DNA from: Candidatus Thermoplasmatota archaeon
GTDB lineage: Archaea > Thermoplasmatota > Thermoplasmata > UBA10834
Direction: 5' to 3'
Assembly: GCA_018814355.1 (NCBI GenBank)
Contig: JAHIZT010000105.1
Span: 1-35,960, forward strand
DNA: 35,960 bases
Positions 1 through 7,357 of the stretch are shown one piece after another (position 1 is the stretch's first letter; every line of letters begins with the position of its first letter). Position numbers and translations under genes: made by a program. Under the pieces are notes generated by a model that made no database searches, was not told where the DNA came from, and saw only the letters and a list, made by a program, of their open reading frames with translations.

Positions 1-391
1 CTTGCTCCTCGAGCTTGTCGTCTATTAGCGTTACAAGTTGGTATGCTGTAAATGCACGTGATATGTTGATGCGGGACAGTATGTCGCGCTTGTCCAGCCT
101 CAAGCGCTTGCACAGTGAGCTGATGGCGTACGGGTCGATCGTGTTGCCCCCGTCGATCCACACGACCTCCTCATCGAACTGAGAGATTGCTTTTATGCAG
201 AGGAGGTGTAGCAGGCTTGTCGCATAGTTGTTGTCGCTGTCAAACAGCGTCACCTGGGCCGATTTGAAGCCTCCTGTGAGTTCGTCCAGTTGCAAGATGG
301 AGGTGTTGAGAGTTCTATCGTGCAGAAGTGGTTCCTCATCAATGATGTGCACGAGCGGCTCTTCGAGCGCGGCCGCCTTTTGGAAGTTCAA
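1..391 (-). CDS. RecA/RadA-like ATPase paralog with degraded P-loop (3' end cut by window)
   Basis: The minus-strand frame runs off the left edge after 130 residues. It has a RecA-fold layout: a LDELTGGF segment (residues 35-42), then AQVTLF (45-50), where Walker A should follow, and WIDGGNTIDPYAI (78-90), which matches the strand after the P-loop in RadA/RadB-type proteins. The segment NISRAFTAYQ (109-118) resembles the ARAYxxDHQ region of RadA. In place of GxxxxGKT/S the protein has DSDNNYATS (51-59), so nucleotide binding by the normal mode looks lost. The start chosen is TTG at 391, preceded by GGTGA at 6-nt spacing and with an in-frame TGA just upstream; GTG further in is possible. A TATA-like AATATAAT lies at 472-479. 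It may be a recombinase paralog or a KaiC/RAD55-type regulator; the function is unknown. Confidence 0.6.
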   Translation of the reverse strand, partial: MNFQKAAALEEPLVHIIDEEPLLHDRTLNTSILQLDELTGGFKSAQVTLFDSDNNYATSLLHLLCIKAISQFDEEVVWIDGGNTIDPYAISSLCKRLRLDKRDILSRINISRAFTAYQLVTLIDDKLEEQ

Positions 392-544
392 GCAATCTCA
401 CCGGCACCGCGTTATCTCCCCTTCTGGAGTTAAACCGATGTTGGGGGGAGCATAGTGAAACTAGTGCGCCGAATATAATCCAGCATGTCAACTTCGAGAC
501 GAACCTTTGGAAATGAGAGTCTCATGCCTCTTACATGATCGCCT

Positions 545-1600
545 TCATCGGACATCGAGCATTTCTCTCTCTATCGCATAGAAACAATAGGGATCGTTGT
601 GGAACATGCCGGTGGTCGAGTAGGACACCGAGCTGCAGCCACCGCCGCACTTGAATTCGTTCTTGCACCCAGCGCAGTTAGGTCCAGGAATCATCTTACC
701 AGGCTTCCGGTTGTACGGGAAGCTGTCCTGACTCTCCCAGATATCCCTGAGCCGCCTCTGCCTGAGATTCCCCTCCAGGAACCTGTCGTTCCCCATCGAC
801 AGACAACCCACTATGTCTCCATCACTCGTAATCCCGATCGATGAAATGCCCGCGGTGCACCCATTCCAACTGCAGCCTGGAAGAAGCTTTGAGTAGTATC
901 CGTAGCAGTGGGCGCCAACGACAGGTAGGTCTTCGAATTTGTTATTGATACGCTCCTTGGCTATGAACAACGCGGTCGCATAGAACTCCTCTCGGGAGAG
1001 CGTTAGCTCGCGTTGGAAATTCCCGAAAGGCATGGCAATCTGAATCTGCCAATTCACGCCCTTTCCAAAGATGATCTCCTTGAGCTTGGGAAGGTCCTTG
1101 AAGTTGATCTTGCTCACAGTCGTGATCACAGTTGTCTGGATATTGTTTTCGCGAAGGAGCTCGATCGCGGACACGGTCTTATCCCAAGCGCCCTTCCCCC
1201 GGATTTGTTCGTGGTTCTCCTTCACGCCATCCAGGCTGATTCCGACGACCTTGGGTTCGATTCTCCTGACCTTGTCGATGTATCGGTCCATCATAGTTCC
1301 ATTGGACACGAAGCAGACGTTCATGCCGAGGTCCTTGGCGCTCCTTGCAACCGTGAAGCAGTCAGACCTGAGGAACGATTCTCCGCCCATCAAGGATACG
1401 TCAGCGCATCCCAGATCTGCGAGTTGCTCACATAGGTCGAAGGACTCTTTGGTTGTCAATTCGTTCTTTCTTGGGACTCCAGCAGAGGATCCGCAGTGAG
1501 TGCAACGAAGGTTGCACGCGAGAGTGAATTCCCACACGGCGCACGACAACTTTCGCTCTCTCAGAGGTCTCTGTCTAGATCTTCTTTGAGAAAGCCCCAT
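545..1600 (-). CDS. radical SAM/SPASM domain protein
   Basis: This 351-residue protein has the radical SAM cluster motif C29-x3-C33-x2-C36 (ACNLRCTHCGSS), followed by the MGGESF glycine-rich SAM-binding segment and a GISLDG strand. The C-terminal third is a SPASM-type domain: Cys in GCSWNGC and DIVGCLSMG, then CAGCKNEFKCGGGC and a last Cys in DPYCF, enough ligands for auxiliary iron-sulfur clusters. Known SPASM enzymes mostly modify ribosomal peptides or proteins or mature cofactors. Its ATG lies inside the end of the upstream small membrane protein gene (26-nt overlap), which implies translational coupling. That tight link to three paralogous small proteins suggests, but does not prove, that they are its substrates. 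A haem- or PQQ-type maturase role is an alternative. Confidence 0.85.
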   Translation of the reverse strand: MGLSQRRSRQRPLRERKLSCAVWEFTLACNLRCTHCGSSAGVPRKNELTTKESFDLCEQLADLGCADVSLMGGESFLRSDCFTVARSAKDLGMNVCFVSNGTMMDRYIDKVRRIEPKVVGISLDGVKENHEQIRGKGAWDKTVSAIELLRENNIQTTVITTVSKINFKDLPKLKEIIFGKGVNWQIQIAMPFGNFQRELTLSREEFYATALFIAKERINNKFEDLPVVGAHCYGYYSKLLPGCSWNGCTAGISSIGITSDGDIVGCLSMGNDRFLEGNLRQRRLRDIWESQDSFPYNRKPGKMIPGPNCAGCKNEFKCGGGCSSVSYSTTGMFHNDPYCFYAIEREMLDVR

Positions 1601-1934
1601 AGTAAGTCACTACGCCAAAGGAGGATGGACTGCTGAGAGCCGCGCCAATGGAGAACGAGAAAAACGCCAGAATGGCAAGCACTACCCCGAGTAGCCACCT
1701 CCGCTTACCGCTTCTTGCAGCCATCAAGGCGCCTGTTGTGGATGCGGAGTACGGATAGCTCCCTGATGATGTGCTGCCACCTATGAGGTATCCTGCGACG
1801 AACGAACCCACAATAACGACGGCTCCAGCAATGATTGTCCAAAAACGAGATCGCTCTTCCGCTTTGCGGATTTCGCGCATGTCGTTCTCCGTCAATTGAA
1901 GATCCCGACCGATATCAATCAGCTTCGAATTCAT
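1575..1934 (-). CDS. small membrane protein, paralog 1 of 3
   Basis: This 119-residue protein matches no family I can name. The layout is a soluble charged N-terminus (1-30, with DIGRDLQLTENDMREI), a membrane helix (31-53), a loop with GSYPYSAS (58-65), a basic patch RSGKRRW (74-80), a second helix (81-101) and a short tail ending YYGAFSKKI. The same order recurs in the two genes upstream: helix, YP[YL][AS], basic-W, helix, YG-x-x-[SH]-[KR]. The ATG at 1934 is preferred over the ATG at 1943 because the TATA box at 1960-1967 then lies 26-33 nt away, as expected for a leaderless message. The stop is TAG. Its 3' end overlaps the radical SAM gene by 26 nt. Confidence 0.75.
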   Translation of the reverse strand: MNSKLIDIGRDLQLTENDMREIRKAEERSRFWTIIAGAVVIVGSFVAGYLIGGSTSSGSYPYSASTTGALMAARSGKRRWLLGVVLAILAFFSFSIGAALSSPSSFGVVTYYGAFSKKI

Positions 1935-1957
1935 CCAACACATGAGAGCTTCAAACT

Positions 1958-1969
1958 GCTATAAAAGAG
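1958..1969 (-). promoter_or_regulatory. TATA box for small membrane protein 1 and radical SAM gene
   Basis: On the minus strand the sequence reads CTCTTTTATAGC, a good archaeal TATA element 26-33 nt upstream of the ATG at 1934. The spacing equals that of other leaderless promoters in the window. It would drive paralog 1 and the radical SAM gene separately from the genes further upstream. Confidence 0.55.
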
Positions 1970-2018
1970 CTGGTCTGGCGTTGACATAGATGTCATCGAG
2001 ATTGAAACGGCCAGAGTG

Positions 2019-2393
2019 TCATTTTCGGTGATGCACGCCGTACTTAGGGCTCACGCCAAACGTCCCGGAAGAAGTGACCCACGTAATAACGAAAAATGTC
2101 ATGAATGCGACTACGGCCACGAATACCGCTGCAATCCAGGACTTACGCGATGTTCCGACCAGAAGAACAGGGGTAAACAGCAAAGAAGCATATGGATAGC
2201 CTTCGTTGGATTGAGTTGCTGCATGTGGACTGGTCGCTTTCCCAGCTGCGAATCCTGCGAGGGCTGCGAGGATTGTCACTCCGACTTGAGCGATTCGTGA
2301 CAACACGGCCTTTCGCCTAGAGGCCTTGATAGTCTGGGCATCCTCAGGGGTGACGCCCAAGTTCCGAGCGATCTCCAATGGTCTCGAACCCAT
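2019..2393 (-). CDS. small membrane protein, paralog 2 of 3
   Basis: This 124-residue paralog of the flanking small proteins has an N-terminal soluble segment (PLEIARNLGVTPEDAQTIK, 5-23), a membrane helix (34-53) and a loop with EGYPYASLL (64-72). A hydrophobic stretch, basic TSRKSW (81-86), a second helix (87-107) and the tail SPKYGVHHRK follow. It is closest to paralog 1: both have a Ser-rich stretch then FGV shortly before the terminal YG motif. The ATG at 2393 has a weak TATA-like TTGTAATAG 24-32 nt upstream and no clear ribosome binding site. The function is unknown; the N-terminal LGVTPEDA segment looks like a small helical recognition element, possibly a leader-like region. Confidence 0.7.
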   Translation of the reverse strand: MGSRPLEIARNLGVTPEDAQTIKASRRKAVLSRIAQVGVTILAALAGFAAGKATSPHAATQSNEGYPYASLLFTPVLLVGTSRKSWIAAVFVAVVAFMTFFVITWVTSSGTFGVSPKYGVHHRK

Positions 2394-2460
2394 CAGAGCA
2401 TATGAGCTTTCCGCGGCTATTACAATTCTTCGGTCCTGTTGACCGAGAAGTCATGGCGGC

Positions 2461-2835
2461 CTATCTTGAGTAGGCTCCGTACATAAGCACCGGCGGATCA
2501 GGACGAGTGATAGAGTAGATTGTCCACCCAGCAAACCCGAGGATGAACCCGATGACCGCTAGTATTGACGTGCCCTTCCAGGAGCTTCTCCTAGCAATCA
2601 CCATCGAAGGGATTGCCATGCTAGCCATCGCGAGGGGATAGCCGCCATACGTTTGAGGAGGCGGGAATGCGTACCTCCCGGTCAGAATGCCCATGATTGT
2701 AGTGAGCACCGGAAGCGCCAGCTGTGCTATCCTGATGATCCGGGCAACTACGGCGGCCTTTCCAATCTCGGAGATGTCGGACTCTTGTATGCCGACGGGT
2801 CCTCCGATCTCCGAGGCCCTTTTCGGGTTAATCAT
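2461..2835 (-). CDS. small membrane protein, paralog 3 of 3
   Basis: This 124-residue third family member has an N-terminal segment (ASEIGGPVGIQESDISEIGK, 7-26), a membrane helix (33-55), a Pro-rich loop with GGYPLAMAS (64-72), basic ARRSSW (81-86), a second helix (90-109) and the tail VLMYGAYSR. It is the most diverged of the three but keeps every landmark. ATG 2835 is chosen over the adjacent TTG at 2838. It begins 36 nt after the methyltransferase stop, in the same direction, so co-transcription is likely. I do not recognise the family. Confidence 0.7.
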   Translation of the reverse strand: MINPKRASEIGGPVGIQESDISEIGKAAVVARIIRIAQLALPVLTTIMGILTGRYAFPPPQTYGGYPLAMASMAIPSMVIARRSSWKGTSILAVIGFILGFAGWTIYSITRPDPPVLMYGAYSR

Positions 2836-2871
2836 CAATCGTGAATCAGATTCGAATTCATTAGTGCTTTG

Positions 2872-4152
2872 TCATAGTTCAGATATCGGCGTCATCTTGC
2901 CAATGTCTGCGTTTCCTTCTGAGAAGCGGTGCAGCTCAGACTTCACCTTCTTTCTCAAGCCAACGTCTAGCATCAGATCGACAGTCTTGCAGTAGTGTCT
3001 GCTGACCATTTCGGGGCTTCTTCCGGATATGACGGATACTCTCGCCAGGTTCCAGTATGCGAGAGGGTTGCGCGGGTTGATGCTGAGAGATTCGGTCAAT
3101 CTTTTCTCAGCCTCGGCTAGATCCTTCATGGAGAAAGCCTTCACACCAGCGCTGAAGGATTTCTGTGCTTCCTGGAGAACGATACTCAAGTCAAACAGAG
3201 CTATAGGTCTGGGATCCAGGTTTTGTATGTATGCGAGCCGCTCCTTGCGCAATCCAGGGTTCTTCAGAGAATCGCGGACAAGTGATTCGACTCTTGAGAT
3301 GAACGATGCGAACTCTCTTTCCACCTCCAGTCCCTTCTTGCTTCGTGTCCAAAGCTCAAATGCCCTTTCGTGAAACCTCATATCGACAAGCTCTCTGAGG
3401 AATGCTCGTTCTTCCAAGACCTCTGGTTCGCTCAGCATGTTTGATGCAACCGCCTCATCAAGGAGCGCAAGCGGGACAATGGGATTACAGGGGGCAAGGC
3501 TCGAGATCAGTTCGTGTAAACGGTTTTTGCTCGCAATCGCACTAGGAGCCGAACGCGCCTTTTCGATCCAATTCTCCAGAGGTATCAGGATGAACGAGTC
3601 TTGCATGCCTCGAATGTTCCTTAGCCGCTTTCGAAAGCATGCGAAGAACATTTTCTCCTCTGGGTTGAACTGCTTCCTGCACTTGACCCTCATCCCAGGC
3701 TCGTAGGTGTGCGTCTTCTCCTTTTCTCTGACAGCCTCGCAGAAGCCGGTCAGCTCAAGCTCTTGTTTGAGATGCGCGAAGGTAAAACCAGATTTGTGCT
3801 GAAGTCCCGGGCTATCTATCCCGAAGATCCATTGAAGCGTGGTCTTTCTTTGCTCATTCTTCGACCGGAGCAGTTTCTTGAAGGAGCGTGAAAGATCTGG
3901 AGTTTCGAGCACCAGCTCTGCCCCCGGTTTCAGGACCCTGAACCACTCGGCGAGCACATACCTAAGACGAGCTAGGTCGAAATGCTCAATCAGCTGTGCT
4001 GCCTCAATCACATCAATGCTGTTAGATTCATAGGGTAGGGAGGAGACGTCAGCGAGCATGTCCGCAACGGACCCGTCGAACCTGTCGATGTTGATGTATC
4101 CAGGCTTGTAGGTGGATCCACATCCAAGATTGATTCTGAGCGCTTCTGCCAT
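2872..4152 (-). CDS. class I SAM-dependent methyltransferase with C-terminal TPR-like region
   Basis: The 426-residue protein opens with a class I methyltransferase domain: motif I INLGCG (7-12), acidic post-motif I NIDRFDG (21-27), SLPYESNSIDVIEAAQLIEHF (38-58, with the typical D-x-I/V strand) and VLKPGAELVLETPD (73-86). This is the Methyltransf_11-like pattern. The middle section (about 150-320) is helical and unassigned. Residues near 330-400 (a TPR-like AEAEKRLTESLSINP, then AYWNLARVS) look like tetratricopeptide repeats, suggesting protein or peptide binding. The gene heads the minus-strand cassette with the three small membrane proteins and the radical SAM enzyme. Its ATG is 25-30 nt from a TATA box, so it is probably leaderless. 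The substrate is unknown. Confidence 0.75.
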   Translation of the reverse strand: MAEALRINLGCGSTYKPGYINIDRFDGSVADMLADVSSLPYESNSIDVIEAAQLIEHFDLARLRYVLAEWFRVLKPGAELVLETPDLSRSFKKLLRSKNEQRKTTLQWIFGIDSPGLQHKSGFTFAHLKQELELTGFCEAVREKEKTHTYEPGMRVKCRKQFNPEEKMFFACFRKRLRNIRGMQDSFILIPLENWIEKARSAPSAIASKNRLHELISSLAPCNPIVPLALLDEAVASNMLSEPEVLEERAFLRELVDMRFHERAFELWTRSKKGLEVEREFASFISRVESLVRDSLKNPGLRKERLAYIQNLDPRPIALFDLSIVLQEAQKSFSAGVKAFSMKDLAEAEKRLTESLSINPRNPLAYWNLARVSVISGRSPEMVSRHYCKTVDLMLDVGLRKKVKSELHRFSEGNADIGKMTPISEL

Positions 4153-4174
4153 TTCAATTGGGAATCGCCTCTTG

Positions 4175-4187
4175 ACTTATATCTAAT
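4175..4187 (-). promoter_or_regulatory. TATA box for the methyltransferase gene
   Basis: The minus strand reads CATTAGATATAAGT around here, with ATATAA at 4182-4177. That is 25-30 nt before the ATG at 4152, so transcription should begin at or next to the start codon. Confidence 0.55.
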
Positions 4188-4210
4188 GGAGGATGCCTTT
4201 CGCTTCAGTG

Positions 4211-4227
4211 GAGTTCGAATCGAACTC
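4211..4227. promoter_or_regulatory. 17-nt perfect palindrome, candidate operator
   Basis: GAGTTCGA and TCGAACTC flank a single central A, giving an 8-bp perfect inverted repeat. It lies about 30 bp upstream of the methyltransferase TATA box, in the gap between that gene and the divergent coiled-coil gene. The position fits a dimeric regulator site. It resembles a tRNA T-loop by chance, but no tRNA surrounds it. Confidence 0.4.
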
Positions 4228-4359
4228 GGCTTGACTCTCGCCGACCATGTCTCTGGCGATCACAATTGGTGAGAGCATTGTTCGCAAGGATCTCTGAGGT
4301 TGATTGTCAACGCGCTTTCTATGCTCATCTTAGTTATCTTGATAATCGCCACAACTATG

Positions 4360-4367
4360 TTTAAGTA
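4360..4367 (+). promoter_or_regulatory. candidate TATA box for the coiled-coil KaiC-like gene
   Basis: TTTAAGTA is a fair archaeal TATA element. It would start transcription near 4388-4392, giving a leader of about 140 nt before the GTG at 4531 or about 48 nt before the short ORF at 4438. The rest of 4228-4530 holds no convincing gene on either strand. Confidence 0.35.
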
Positions 4368-4437
4368 CGCTAAGGGCCCTTTTCGCTTAACGGTTCTAGG
4401 TAATCGTTGAGCGTTGTAGATAAGGGACTTGAGGAAA

Positions 4438-4524
4438 ATGGCCCCAAGATCATCCTCCAGAAGACAGCCTATGCCGCCGTCCAAGCCGCCTGTGCACAGG
4501 AGTTATGGCGCGCAGATGGAATAG
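4438..4524 (+). other. 28-codon upstream ORF in the same frame as the next gene
   Basis: An ATG preceded by GAGG opens 28 codons rich in Arg, Ser and Pro (starts MAPRSSSRRQ), ending at TAG 4522-4524. The next gene's GTG begins in the same frame, two codons after that stop. It could be a leader peptide, the former N-terminus of the downstream protein cut by a point mutation, or chance. Confidence 0.3.
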
Positions 4525-4530
4525 GCGGAG

Positions 4531-7296
4531 GTGAAGCGCTCACGCAAGGCGGCCTTATTGCAGCTCAGGATGGGTAGGCTAGCCCACACCATAGGGATAG
4601 CTTCTGGGCTCGCACTAGCATTGACAGCGGTGATCGCTTACGGCCTGATCAATTGGGATTTCCTCAGGAATGCCTCCGAGTTCTGGGTCACTCTCAAATG
4701 GATAATCCCGCTCACTGCCGGAGTTGCTGTATCGGCAGTCGCGCTCGCGATGAAGTGGGAGCCCTACTACACGGACAGGGAAGAGACTCACTTCGTAATG
4801 AGCATAGTCGCGATGATCGCCCCAGCATTCATAATTGCGCTAATAGTCCTAGACGAATACAACTACGTCCAGCTTGGTAGGCCTGACTGGCTGTATCCAG
4901 CCTCGTTGCTCGGCATCTGTCTCACGGAGATATCCCTCGCGATGACGTGGGAGGGCTCGAGCACTCGCAGGACGATCAGCTTCGTCTCAGCGATATTCCC
5001 CATCGCGCTTCTAGTCTTCCCGATGGTCTTTCATTTCACACCGCAGGAATTGGCGAGCATACTGCCCATGGCCTACCTCGGCAGCGCGGCCGCCATTCAA
5101 CTCAGCGGCTCGATGTTGCACATTATCGCCAGTTCGACCTCGGTCCAGCAACGCGAGGTCCTGAAGGCGAGCGACAGCAAACTGAAGGAGCAGCTCAAGG
5201 ACATCGACAACAAGAGAAAGGCGCTTGCCTACCGCGCAGATGCTCTAAGGTCCAGGGAATCCGACCTCGAGACGTACGAGAAGAGGATCACGGACGAGAT
5301 GGCGTCTGTCGAGGAACACAAGACCCAGGTCGTGGCCAGCGAGAACGAAATCGAGCAAAGGCTACAGCAGTTGCGTGCAGACAGGGAACGGCTCTCTAAA
5401 CAGGAGGCGGCTTTCGAGAGCGAGCGCGAAACCCTCCGAATCAAGCTCGCAGACGTAGATTCTCAGAGGAAGGAACTCGAGAAGAGATCGAAGAGCATCG
5501 TTGCGAAAGAAGAATCACTCTTGTCCAAGGAGAGGGAGGCTAACAACCTCCTCCTCGAGGCACAGTCCAAAGACCGGGAGATGAAGAACAGGCTCTCCGA
5601 AATCGAGGCGGAGGAGTCCACCCAGGAAACGATGAGGAAGGAGCTGGAGTCGCTCCAGGATGCCCTCGCGGAGCGGGAGAAGCAGATAGGCATCAGGGAG
5701 AGCGCTCTGGACATGAAGAGCCTCGAGATAGTCGCAGCCAGAGAGCAGCTGGGCACCGTCGCCGCCGAGAAGACAAACATCAAGAGCGTAGAGCAGCAGC
5801 TGCTGATGAGACAGGAGTCGCTCTCGGAGAAGGAGATCAACCTCAGGGCGATGGAGGACGATCTAAGAAAGAAAGCAGAGCGCGCGGAGCGGCTCACGGG
5901 ACGCGCGGACAAACAGATGAACGAGCTTGTCGAGAAGGAGAGTTCGCTTCTGAAGCGCGAACAGACTATTGCGGAGAAGGAAGCCGAACTGAGGGCGGAG
6001 ATAGAGAAGCTGAACTCAGGCCTTGAAGAGATGCAGAGCGCAAAGGCCACGATAACCAATCATGAAAAACAGTATTTCGATCTGACTGAGACGACGAGAT
6101 CGAAGCTCACAGCCGTCTCCGTCAGGGAAGAGGAGATGGCCAGGAAGATGGCCGCCCTGGAGAAGCGCGAGGAGAAGATCAAGGAACTGGAGTTGCGGCT
6201 CAAGACCGAGCATGATTCCATGAACTCCAAGCTCAGAGGGCTCCTGGCGAAGGAGAAGGACCTCAAGGCAGAGGAGGCGGAAGTTGGTCTGCGGCATGCG
6301 GAGCTCAGAGCCATGGAGCGAGAGATTCTCGAGAGCGTTGAGGATGTCGAGGAGGTCCGGGCGGAGGTTCCTGAGGAGGATGAGGGGCAGGAGAAAACGC
6401 TTGATTACCGCGAGAAGCGCCTGGTGGAGAAAGAGAGGGAGGCTAAGTCGCGGCTCTATCAGCGGGAGAAGGAGCTCGAGAAGCGCGAGGATTCCCTCAG
6501 AATGCATCTCCAGAAGGACGTCGAGGGGATGGAGGAGGCCGTCGAGGAGGAGTACTCCGAGCAAAAGGTCAAGACAGGCATGGAACGCCTGGACGACCTT
6601 CTGATGGGCGGAATGCCGTTCGGGTCAAATGTGCTCTTTGTGGGTCCGCCGTTCATTGGCAAGGAAGTGGCCATGCTAATGTTCATCGCCGAAGGACTCA
6701 GAAAGGGGGTTCCGGCTGTGATCGTCACGACCTCTCGTCCGCCCTCTGAGATATCCAAGGAGATGGCGCCGATACTTCCCGCCTTCATGGAGTTCGAGCA
6801 GGTGGGATTGGTGTACTGGATAGATGCGTCCGGCATGCAGACTGGCGTTAGGGACGAATCTGTGACCGAGACAAAAGTGACGAGGGTTTCGGGCCCTGGG
6901 AACTTCAAAGCCATAACCGATGCGGTAGACGCGTGCATCAAGTCCATTGCGAGGCAGAAGCAGCCGTATTTCAGGGTCGCCTACATGTCCCTCTCGATGA
7001 GCATCACGCAGTCGGACGAGAAGAGCTCCTTCCAGTTCATCCAGAGCCTGGCCGGGAGACTGAAACAGGGTGGTGCGGTCTCGGTGTTTGCGGTTGAGCG
7101 CGGGATGCATACGGAGCAGCAGCTCGAGTCGATCCAGCATCACATGACGGGAGCCGTTCAGTTCAAGACAGACAAACAGAAGACCTTGCTGAGTGTCCAG
7201 GGCGTCGGCGATGCCCAGACCCGGGACTGGATAGAGTACAGACACAGTAGCAAGGCGCTGATGATCGGAGCATTTTCACTTGAGAGGATAAGGTAG
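4531..7296 (+). CDS. six-helix membrane protein with long coiled coil and degenerate KaiC-like domain
   Basis: The 921-residue protein has three parts. Residues 19-200 contain six predicted membrane helices (about 19-40, 56-75, 87-107, 121-140, 148-168, 175-200). Residues 208-670 are an almost unbroken charged coiled coil rich in K/E/R/L heptads. Residues 678-921 match the RAD55/KaiC-type RecA fold, opening with VKTGMERLDDLLMGGMPFGS. The P-loop reads GPPFIGKE (705-712), with Glu where Ser/Thr coordinates magnesium. The strand expected to carry the Walker B acid (VAYMSLSMSI) has none. ATP hydrolysis is therefore doubtful, and a scaffold or sensor role at the membrane is my inference. An in-frame TAG at 4522 limits the start to GTG 4531 or later. 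The stop is TAG. Confidence 0.8.
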   Translation: MKRSRKAALLQLRMGRLAHTIGIASGLALALTAVIAYGLINWDFLRNASEFWVTLKWIIPLTAGVAVSAVALAMKWEPYYTDREETHFVMSIVAMIAPAFIIALIVLDEYNYVQLGRPDWLYPASLLGICLTEISLAMTWEGSSTRRTISFVSAIFPIALLVFPMVFHFTPQELASILPMAYLGSAAAIQLSGSMLHIIASSTSVQQREVLKASDSKLKEQLKDIDNKRKALAYRADALRSRESDLETYEKRITDEMASVEEHKTQVVASENEIEQRLQQLRADRERLSKQEAAFESERETLRIKLADVDSQRKELEKRSKSIVAKEESLLSKEREANNLLLEAQSKDREMKNRLSEIEAEESTQETMRKELESLQDALAEREKQIGIRESALDMKSLEIVAAREQLGTVAAEKTNIKSVEQQLLMRQESLSEKEINLRAMEDDLRKKAERAERLTGRADKQMNELVEKESSLLKREQTIAEKEAELRAEIEKLNSGLEEMQSAKATITNHEKQYFDLTETTRSKLTAVSVREEEMARKMAALEKREEKIKELELRLKTEHDSMNSKLRGLLAKEKDLKAEEAEVGLRHAELRAMEREILESVEDVEEVRAEVPEEDEGQEKTLDYREKRLVEKEREAKSRLYQREKELEKREDSLRMHLQKDVEGMEEAVEEEYSEQKVKTGMERLDDLLMGGMPFGSNVLFVGPPFIGKEVAMLMFIAEGLRKGVPAVIVTTSRPPSEISKEMAPILPAFMEFEQVGLVYWIDASGMQTGVRDESVTETKVTRVSGPGNFKAITDAVDACIKSIARQKQPYFRVAYMSLSMSITQSDEKSSFQFIQSLAGRLKQGGAVSVFAVERGMHTEQQLESIQHHMTGAVQFKTDKQKTLLSVQGVGDAQTRDWIEYRHSSKALMIGAFSLERIR

Positions 7297-7305
7297 CTTA
7301 TACCC
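7297..7305 (+). promoter_or_regulatory. possible TATA box for the metallo-beta-lactamase gene
   Basis: CTTATACCC directly follows the stop of the coiled-coil gene and would give a start near 7328, about 30 nt before ATG 7358. It is a weak element; read-through from upstream is equally possible. Confidence 0.3.
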
Positions 7306-7357
7306 TCCGTGCCTTGTGGGGAATTGAGCAGGTCTTGGTAGCGAGGGTCCAGGTCAG

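Noticed and set aside
4205-4232. tRNA T-arm-like GTTCGAATC
   Set aside because: No acceptor, D or anticodon arm can be built around it; it is part of a palindrome.
4260-4484. 74-residue minus-strand ORF in the divergent promoter region
   Set aside because: It has no ribosome binding site, looks unlike any protein family, and crosses the candidate promoter of the plus-strand gene.
4522-4524. Pyrrolysine read-through at the in-frame TAG
   Set aside because: TAG ends several genes here (paralogs 1 and 3, the coiled-coil gene, L14, L22, L23, L30, SBDS), and no pyl genes are seen, so reading TAG as an amino acid is unlikely.
5463-7245. Long minus-strand ORFs opposite the coiled-coil gene (Ser/Leu-rich)
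   Set aside because: They are mirror frames of a Lys/Glu/Arg-rich coiled coil with high GC; the composition is an artefact.
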